A stretch of 19,614 nt of DNA from positions 1 to 19,614 of the forward strand of contig DVLR01000112.1 in NCBI GenBank assembly GCA_018715425.1, written 5' to 3'. This document shows, in pieces, positions 14,843 through 19,614 of the stretch. The first letter of the stretch is position 1. Each line of letters begins with the position of its first letter. The stretch comes from Candidatus Merdenecus merdavium (lineage in GTDB: Bacteria > Bacillota > Clostridia > Lachnospirales > Lachnospiraceae). The notes beneath the pieces were generated by a model, which saw only the letters and a program-made list of their open reading frames with translations, was not told where the DNA came from and ran no database searches. Position numbers and translations under genes: made by a program.

Positions 14843-16120
14843 ATGAAAGTTTTAATTGTTGGTAGTGGTGGTAGAGAACACGTGATTGCTTGGAAAACAG
14901 CACAGAGTAAAAAAGTAAGTAAGATCTACTGCGCCCCTGGTAATGCTGGAATTGGACAGATTGCCACATGCGTGGATATATCAGCTATGGAGTTTGATAA
15001 ATTAGCCGATTTTGCCCAAAAGGAGAGCATAGACTTAACGATTGTAGGAATGGACGATCCCCTAGTAGGAGGAATTGTTGATGTCTTTGAAAAAAGAAAC
15101 CTGCGAATCTTTGGACCACGAAAAAATGCAGCCATACTAGAAGGTTCCAAAGCTTTTTCCAAAGATCTTATGAAAAAATACAAGATTCCAACGGCTGCTT
15201 ACGAAGTCTTTCATGATCCACATCAAGCCATGGAATATTTAGAAACATCTCAATATCCAATAGTATTAAAAGCAGATGGTCTGGCTCTTGGAAAAGGGGT
15301 TTTGATCTGCAATACGAAAGAAGAAGCTCAAAAAGGTGTAAAATCCCTGATGATGGATAAACAATTTGGAGATGCAGGAAATCAAATTGTAATAGAAGAG
15401 TTTATGGTTGGAAGAGAAGTATCCGTCTTATCCTTCGTAGATGGAAAAACCATTAAAATCATGAGTTCAGCTCAAGATCATAAACGGGCTCTAGATAACG
15501 ACCAAGGTCTCAATACTGGCGGAATGGGAACATTTTCTCCAAGTCCATTTTATACAAAAGAAGTAGATGAATTCTGTCATAAATATGTTTATCAAGCAAC
15601 CGTAGATGCATTAGCAAAAGAAGGAAGACCATTTATAGGAATCATCTTCTTTGGCCTTATGTTAACCAAAGATGGAATCAAAGTTCTAGAGTATAACGCA
15701 AGATTTGGGGATCCAGAGGCTCAAGTGGTTTTACCGAGAATGAAAAATGACTTAATAGAAGTAGTAGAAGCTTGTATCGATGGCCGTCTATCCCAAATAG
15801 ATCTAGAATTTGAAGATAATGCAGCAGTCTGTGTTGTTCTAGCCTCAGAAGGCTATCCAGTATCCTACCAAAAAGGATACCCAATTAAGGGCTTAAAGGC
15901 TTTCGATCATAGTGAGGATACCTATATCTTCCATGCTGGAACCACGGTATCAGAAGGCGGAGAAATCGTAACAAATGGCGGGCGTGTCCTAGGTGTTACG
16001 GCGAAAGCAGATACACTCCCAAAGGCTCGCCAAAAGGCCTATGAAGCCATTCAACAAGTAGATTTTAAAGGTAAATACAACCGTACAGATATTGGAAGGT
16101 CTATTTTAGAAATTGAGTAA
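14843..16120 (+). CDS. purD: Phosphoribosylamine-glycine ligase (GAR synthetase)
   Basis: ATP-grasp enzyme joining phosphoribosylamine and glycine. 425 residues, the expected length. It shows GSGGREHVIAW (7-17), APGNAGIG (31-38), GPRKNAAILEGSKAFSK (91-107) and the ATP-binding loop DGLALGKGV (145-153). Further on are GGMGTFSPSPF and EYNARFGDPEAQ with metal-binding residues. An oddity is VGMDDPLVGGIVD at 68-80, where most PurD proteins read VGPExPLVxGI; I believe this variant is common in Lachnospiraceae. The ribosome site AGAAAGGA precedes the ATG. It is the last gene of the operon; a strong terminator follows within 30 bases. Confidence 0.96.
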   Translation: MKVLIVGSGGREHVIAWKTAQSKKVSKIYCAPGNAGIGQIATCVDISAMEFDKLADFAQKESIDLTIVGMDDPLVGGIVDVFEKRNLRIFGPRKNAAILEGSKAFSKDLMKKYKIPTAAYEVFHDPHQAMEYLETSQYPIVLKADGLALGKGVLICNTKEEAQKGVKSLMMDKQFGDAGNQIVIEEFMVGREVSVLSFVDGKTIKIMSSAQDHKRALDNDQGLNTGGMGTFSPSPFYTKEVDEFCHKYVYQATVDALAKEGRPFIGIIFFGLMLTKDGIKVLEYNARFGDPEAQVVLPRMKNDLIEVVEACIDGRLSQIDLEFEDNAAVCVVLASEGYPVSYQKGYPIKGLKAFDHSEDTYIFHAGTTVSEGGEIVTNGGRVLGVTAKADTLPKARQKAYEAIQQVDFKGKYNRTDIGRSILEIE

Positions 16121-16145
16121 CCAAATTTAGACTTAAAACAACTTA

Positions 16146-16190
16146 AAAATCCCAAACTTTTTTAGATATAAGAAAGTTTGGGATTTTCGT
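16146..16190 (+). terminator. Rho-independent terminator of the pur operon
   Basis: A perfect 15-bp stem (AAAATCCCAAACTTT, 16146-16160, with AAAGTTTGGGATTTT, 16173-16187) encloses a 12-base loop and runs into a short T-tract, 25 bases past the purD stop. Confidence 0.9.
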
Positions 16191-16295
16191 GTGTAGATTA
16201 TGATAAAAGGCAATGTGTTCATTCTAATGTTGCTAAGCAATCTCCGAAAGTGAAGATGCAATTAATCAATGAATAGTTTTTAGAAACATTTATGC

Positions 16296-16324
16296 TTGAC
16301 TGAATATAGTTCAGTGTGTATAAT
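16296..16324 (+). promoter_or_regulatory. Sigma-A promoter of the tetR operon
   Basis: TTGACT (16296-16301), a 17-bp spacer and a perfect TATAAT (16319-16324). The predicted transcript starts near 16331, with a very short leader of about 20 nt. Confidence 0.88.
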
Positions 16325-16339
16325 TGAATCATATTCAGT
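16299..16339 (+). promoter_or_regulatory. Paired 17-bp palindromic operators over the tetR promoter
   Basis: Site 1, ACTGAATATAGTTCAGT (16299-16315), is a perfect 6-bp inverted repeat around a 5-bp centre and overlaps the -35 and spacer. Site 2 (16323-16339) read on the minus strand is ACTGAATATGATTCAAT, matching site 1 at 14 of 17 positions, and covers the -10 edge and transcript start. The centres are 24 bp apart. This is the arrangement expected for autorepression by the adjacent TetR protein. Confidence 0.75.
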
Positions 16340-16351
16340 GGAGGTGAGAAG

Positions 16352-16942
16352 ATGGTAAGAATAACCAAAGAAGCAGATGTAAGGCGTCAAGAATTGATTG
16401 ATATTGGATTTGAGCTATATATGAAAAACGGTATGTCTGGCTTAAATATAAAAGATATTGTATCTAAAGCCAATGTGGCAACTGGTTTGTTTTACTACTA
16501 CTTCAAATCAAAAGAAGAATTTGTTGAGGAAGCTAGTAATAATTTTATAATCAAAAGAATGGAAGTGATAAAGGAAACTTTAAATTCATCAGAATTGACA
16601 CCAATTAAAAAAGTAAAAGTTGCTTTAAATGAATTTTGGGAGTATAGCGAAATCATGCTTCCTTACAAGGAAAATAGCATTTTTTATACAGAGCAACATT
16701 ATGCTTTAACTAATAAGTTATTGGAGCAAATGTATCCATTTGTTTTAAATACAATCAAAGAAGGCGTTGCAGAAAATCTTTTTCATGTGAGTAATCCCTC
16801 TTTAGTAGCTGGATTTGTTTTATATGGTCTTTCTAGTATTCTTAATTCTGATGTTGAGGTAACTTCAATGACTAGAAAGAATATAGAGGAAATGGTTTTT
16901 AACAATTTAGGAATTAGTATCGAGGAGGTAAGCTATGAGTAA
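16352..16942 (+). CDS. TetR/AcrR family transcriptional regulator
   Basis: A 196-residue one-component regulator. The N-terminal helix-turn-helix runs from about residue 30 to 51 (GLNIKDIVSKANVATGLFYY) and ends with the usual YYYFKSKEEF. The remaining, helical C-terminal part should form the ligand and dimer domain; it cannot be matched to a known inducer. GAGGTGAG precedes the ATG at 16352. Two palindromic sites over its promoter suggest that it represses its own operon. The stop overlaps the start of the dehydrogenase gene by eight bases, so regulator and enzyme are made together and the enzyme or its substrate pathway is the likely target of control. Confidence 0.92.
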   Translation: MVRITKEADVRRQELIDIGFELYMKNGMSGLNIKDIVSKANVATGLFYYYFKSKEEFVEEASNNFIIKRMEVIKETLNSSELTPIKKVKVALNEFWEYSEIMLPYKENSIFYTEQHYALTNKLLEQMYPFVLNTIKEGVAENLFHVSNPSLVAGFVLYGLSSILNSDVEVTSMTRKNIEEMVFNNLGISIEEVSYE

Positions 16943-17705
16943 TTCAAAAAAAATTGCTATAATAACTGGTGCTTCAAGTGGATTGGGAGAAGAACTAGTA
17001 TTATCATTAAATGATTTTTTTCCTCAAATAGATGAATATTGGCTCATCGCTCGTAATATGGATGCCATGGAATCATTGGCACGTAAAGTCTCTAATAAGA
17101 GTTGCCAAATAATTCCTTTGGATTTAATGGATAGGAACAGTATTGAAATTTTGCAACAAAAGCTGGAAGATGAAAAACCAAATATATCCATGCTTATTAA
17201 TAATGCAGGAAGTGGAATTTTATGTAATGTAGGAGAGGGAAAGCTAGATAATCAATTGAGCATGCTTGATATCAATATATATTTTTCTACAGCACTAACA
17301 CATATGTGCATCCCATATATTCATCAAGGTGGAAGAATCATTAACATTTCTTCTAGCACAGCATTTTGTACTACACCTCGAATGACAGTATACAGTGCAA
17401 GCAAACAATATATTATAGCTTTCACTCAAGGAATTAATGAGGAACTAAAAAGCAAGGGAATCGTTGCCACTGTAATTTGCCCTGGATTGATGAAAACAAA
17501 ATTTTTAGATAAAAAAAATATTAAAGGTGAATCAAAGTCATTTAACTCATTACCATACTGTGATACTGGAAAAGTTGCTCGTGGAGGATTAAATGCAAGC
17601 AGCAAAGGGAAATCATTTTATACACCAACGATGTTTTATAAGTCCTATAGGGTATTGGCTAAAGTATTGCCTCATACATTTCTTATTAAATTTCTGACCC
17701 AATAA
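16935..17705 (+). CDS. Short-chain dehydrogenase/reductase (SDR), classical type
   Basis: A 256-residue NAD(P)-dependent oxidoreductase. It has the glycine-rich cofactor motif TGASSGLG (11-18), the NNAG motif (89-92), the catalytic serine in IINISSS (about 136-141), and the YxxxK active site YSASK (Y153, K157). PGLMKT around residue 178 is typical after the sixth strand. R40 in LIARN after the second strand suggests NADP(H) preference. The C-terminal region (FYTPTMFYKSYRVLAKVLPHTFLIKFL) resembles the YqjQ/DltE-like branch that acts on lipid or ketone substrates; the real substrate is unknown. It is translationally coupled to the upstream tetR and followed after 25 bases by an unrecognised gene. 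Confidence 0.92.
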   Translation: MSNSKKIAIITGASSGLGEELVLSLNDFFPQIDEYWLIARNMDAMESLARKVSNKSCQIIPLDLMDRNSIEILQQKLEDEKPNISMLINNAGSGILCNVGEGKLDNQLSMLDINIYFSTALTHMCIPYIHQGGRIINISSSTAFCTTPRMTVYSASKQYIIAFTQGINEELKSKGIVATVICPGLMKTKFLDKKNIKGESKSFNSLPYCDTGKVARGGLNASSKGKSFYTPTMFYKSYRVLAKVLPHTFLIKFLTQ

Positions 17706-17730
17706 AGAAAGCAGAAAGGAACGAACCAAT

Positions 17731-18456
17731 ATGAAAATAAAAATGAATGATAAAGAAATTTCAAAACAACAATTAGATGATTGGCGCTTGCAGCGAACTA
17801 AGAAAGTATTTAAAGTGTTCAAGACAAAGCCAGATCATCAAATGAATATTGATGAAATGACTAAAGAATTGACAGAAGTAAAACTTCAATATTCATATGA
17901 AAGTATGTATAAATTATTAAAGACAAAACTAAAACTATCTACTTTTGCAATGAAAGTAGCAGCGACCTTATCAACAAAGCGAAAGTTTGCTATTACAGAA
18001 ATTAGTATTGATGGGACATCGGCATCTCAGATTTCTCAAGGAATTGATTCGTTAATGCTTGAAAAATCATTAGAAAATGACAGAGTGAATCTTGCTGCTT
18101 GCCCAGACCATTATGTTTTACGTCCCACTAGTAAAAACGAATTGGAAGTGATAGAAACATGCGGAAATGCCCCCCTTCCTTTTCAATTCTTTATTGTATA
18201 TGGAGATGAAACTGGAGTACAAACGAAAAGAGATGTATCTTATGCCTATCAATCTGCTGGAATCGCACGTCTGAAAGATGGCACTTTAATGGGTGGAGTA
18301 AGACACAAATTTAAAGATACAGAAAATGGTTTTGAGGCAAAATTAGTAGTAGAATTTCCGTCTCTGTGTCCTACTTTTATTGTCAAAGCCCATCAAATGC
18401 ATTTAGCAAGTGAGTTTTCATACTGGTTTCATTGGATAAAAGATCACCAAAAGTAA
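17731..18456 (+). CDS. Unrecognised 241-residue protein in the tetR-SDR operon
   Basis: A complete frame with AAAGGA as ribosome site about eight bases before the ATG. I do not recognise the family. It has a Lys/Gln-rich, probably helical N-terminal third, then a mixed alpha/beta region. Distinctive stretches are KFAITEISIDGTSASQ, ACPDHYVLRPTSKNELEVIE and PLPFQFFIVYGDETG. His, Asp and Glu residues here could be ligands, but no known active-site motif is clear. There is no signal peptide and no membrane helix, so it should be cytoplasmic. It lies 25 bases after the SDR gene and before a terminator, as third gene of the TetR-controlled unit, suggesting a part in the same pathway, perhaps binding or processing the SDR substrate. 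Confidence 0.8.
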   Translation: MKIKMNDKEISKQQLDDWRLQRTKKVFKVFKTKPDHQMNIDEMTKELTEVKLQYSYESMYKLLKTKLKLSTFAMKVAATLSTKRKFAITEISIDGTSASQISQGIDSLMLEKSLENDRVNLAACPDHYVLRPTSKNELEVIETCGNAPLPFQFFIVYGDETGVQTKRDVSYAYQSAGIARLKDGTLMGGVRHKFKDTENGFEAKLVVEFPSLCPTFIVKAHQMHLASEFSYWFHWIKDHQK

Positions 18457-18462
18457 TCAAGG

Positions 18463-18507
18463 AAGAGGCTTTACCACAAATAAATTGTAATAAAGCCTCT
18501 TATTATT
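18463..18507 (+). terminator. Rho-independent terminator of the tetR-SDR operon
   Basis: An 11-bp perfect stem (AAGAGGCTTTA, 18463-18473, with TAAAGCCTCTT, 18491-18501) has a 17-base loop and is followed by TATTATT. It lies seven bases after the upstream gene. It may also stop transcription of the convergent minus-strand gene, though the minus-strand T-run is weak. Confidence 0.78.
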
Positions 18508-18566
18508 GAGTCAGCTTATGATTTGAAAGGTATAGAGTAAAATCTACGCACTTACTATGAAGTCCT

Positions 18567-19614
18567 TTACCCTTCTTCAGCATCTACACTCTCTATGTAC
18601 TGAATATTTCCTTTCTTATCACGGATTACCCAGACATCAACACTACCATTTCCACACCAATATGCTATTTTTTGATCCTTATCATTAAATTGACGAACTA
18701 GTTGCTTATCATAATAGAACCTGGATTCCTCTTCTTTATATAGTAATCCAAAGTTGATATATTGATGATATCTTTTCACTACATATAACTCATCAAACTC
18801 TTTTGATTCAGATATGTTTAAAATATTTTTTCTTTCTAGTTTATCATAACTTTCTGCTAGTACTTCATTGCCTTGAGAAATTTGTACGAAAAACAATAAT
18901 AACACCACAATGATCATAGAGTACATTCCTTGTATGATGGGGTTCATTGCTTTCTTTTTTTCTCTTACTATAAATTCAATCCTTTTGTGAATATTACTAG
19001 TCTTAGTTATAAAGTTATTTGCCATAAGATTTTCTTCTTTTTTTTGCTGAACAGCAATATCTAAAATAATTTTTCCATATTCCCTTTTCTTAGACTTATC
19101 TGAATGATTCAGAGTCTCTTCATCGCAGGAGATCTCGCAATATAAGTATAGGGATTTTTTTAAATTTTTTAAGTATGGAAAGAACCAAAGAATGGTCGTT
19201 AAGATAAATACCATTATTTTTATGGCGTTATCATGTCTTTTATAATGCACTATTTCATGTTTTATTAAAAGGCTTATGGTATCCTCTGACATGTTTTTGG
19301 GAAATGTCGGAATTATTATTTTAGGAGAGTGTACACCAACGACACATGGACTTGTTATCATTCCATTTTGAAGGATCCTTATCTTTTTATTTGAAATATT
19401 AAATTCCTCTAGTACATGATTAAGGCTTCTTAGAACTTTTTCGTCCTTTACCTCTTCACTCCACCTATCTATTAGCTTCATAAATTTATTATGATTATTT
19501 AAACCAGAAATTAATTTTATAATTGCCCCTATGATCCACACTATGGTAAGTGCTTGAATCAAATGCAAACTATCAACTACCATATAAATACAAGTATTGA
19601 TAGTATTGATGATA
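18567..19614 (-). CDS. M56 family (BlaR1/MecR1-like) membrane metallopeptidase, N-terminus cut by the window edge
   Basis: The frame is open to the right edge; a Met codon at 19583 is probably internal, because M56 proteins begin with two more helices before the IVWIIGAIIKL helix seen here. Numbered from that Met, the zinc motif HEIVH is at 109-113, and CEISCDEETL (149-158) carries the second conserved Glu and Asp. Membrane helices lie at about 7-27, 120-136 and 218-236. The last 100 residues form a small extracytoplasmic domain (WCGNGSVDVWVIRDKKGNI) with no penicillin-binding signature, so beta-lactam sensing should not be assumed. The usual partner, a BlaI/MecI repressor gene, would lie upstream, beyond the window. 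In this family the peptidase cleaves the repressor. Confidence 0.88.
   Translation of the reverse strand, partial: IINTINTCIYMVVDSLHLIQALTIVWIIGAIIKLISGLNNHNKFMKLIDRWSEEVKDEKVLRSLNHVLEEFNISNKKIRILQNGMITSPCVVGVHSPKIIIPTFPKNMSEDTISLLIKHEIVHYKRHDNAIKIMVFILTTILWFFPYLKNLKKSLYLYCEISCDEETLNHSDKSKKREYGKIILDIAVQQKKEENLMANNFITKTSNIHKRIEFIVREKKKAMNPIIQGMYSMIIVVLLLFFVQISQGNEVLAESYDKLERKNILNISESKEFDELYVVKRYHQYINFGLLYKEEESRFYYDKQLVRQFNDKDQKIAYWCGNGSVDVWVIRDKKGNIQYIESVDAEEG

Noticed and set aside
16191..16295. Possible broken gene between the pur terminator and the tetR promoter
   Set aside because: A short open frame ends at about 16277, but it overlaps the terminator, has no start signal and no recognisable similarity.
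18567..19583. Complete M56 gene starting at the Met codon at 19583
   Set aside because: The frame stays open to the edge and the first helices of the family are missing from that start, so it is treated as partial.
1..19614. CRISPR arrays, tRNA or rRNA genes, insertion sequences, prophage or integrase genes
   Set aside because: Looked for on both strands; no regularly spaced repeats, cloverleaf sequences, transposase motifs or attachment-site duplications were seen.

Overview
The window is AT-rich Firmicute DNA. The gene content suggests a clostridial anaerobe, most likely of the Lachnospiraceae type. The grounds are AGGAGG-like ribosome binding sites, electron-transfer type dihydroorotate dehydrogenase (PyrK plus PyrD 1B), the long PyrF subfamily, a PurD with GMDDPL where most families have GPExPL, and several small membrane proteins typical of that group. 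The genus cannot be fixed from sequence reading alone.

Layout. (1) 1-3222, plus strand: the distal part of a branched-chain amino acid ABC transporter operon, livH (3' end only), livM, livG and livF, followed closely by a cytidylate-kinase-like gene and a strong terminator. (2) 3272-3725, minus strand: a monocistronic cold-shock protein gene with its own terminator, a near-consensus promoter and a leader of about 155 nt holding a perfect 21-bp hairpin followed by a U-tract. (3) 3837-8689, plus strand: the pyrimidine operon pyrC-pyrF-pyrK-pyrD-pyrE, covering dihydroorotase, the two-subunit dihydroorotate dehydrogenase, orotate phosphoribosyltransferase and OMP decarboxylase. Its promoter is followed by a structured leader of about 205 nt. 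(4) 8732-12461, plus strand: an accessory run of a 50-aa membrane peptide, a VanZ-like protein, a small three-helix membrane protein, an HD-domain phosphohydrolase and a 699-aa protein whose C-terminal part looks like an M29 aminopeptidase. No terminator is visible between pyrE and this run. (5) 12479-16190, plus strand: a short purine operon purE-purM-purN-purD with a consensus promoter and a strong terminator. (6) 16296-18507, plus strand: a TetR regulator, a short-chain dehydrogenase and an unrecognised 241-aa protein. The tetR promoter is overlaid by two copies of a 17-bp palindrome, so it is probably self-regulated. (7) 18567-19614, minus strand: an M56 (BlaR1-like) membrane metallopeptidase whose N-terminus lies beyond the right edge.

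The core is housekeeping: amino acid uptake, UMP synthesis and part of IMP synthesis. I did not find a clearly new defence or mobile system. The most promising unexplained elements are the csp leader hairpin, the pyrC leader with a duplicated ribosome-binding-site segment, the two-operator tetR-SDR-unknown module and the N-terminally extended M29-like protein.
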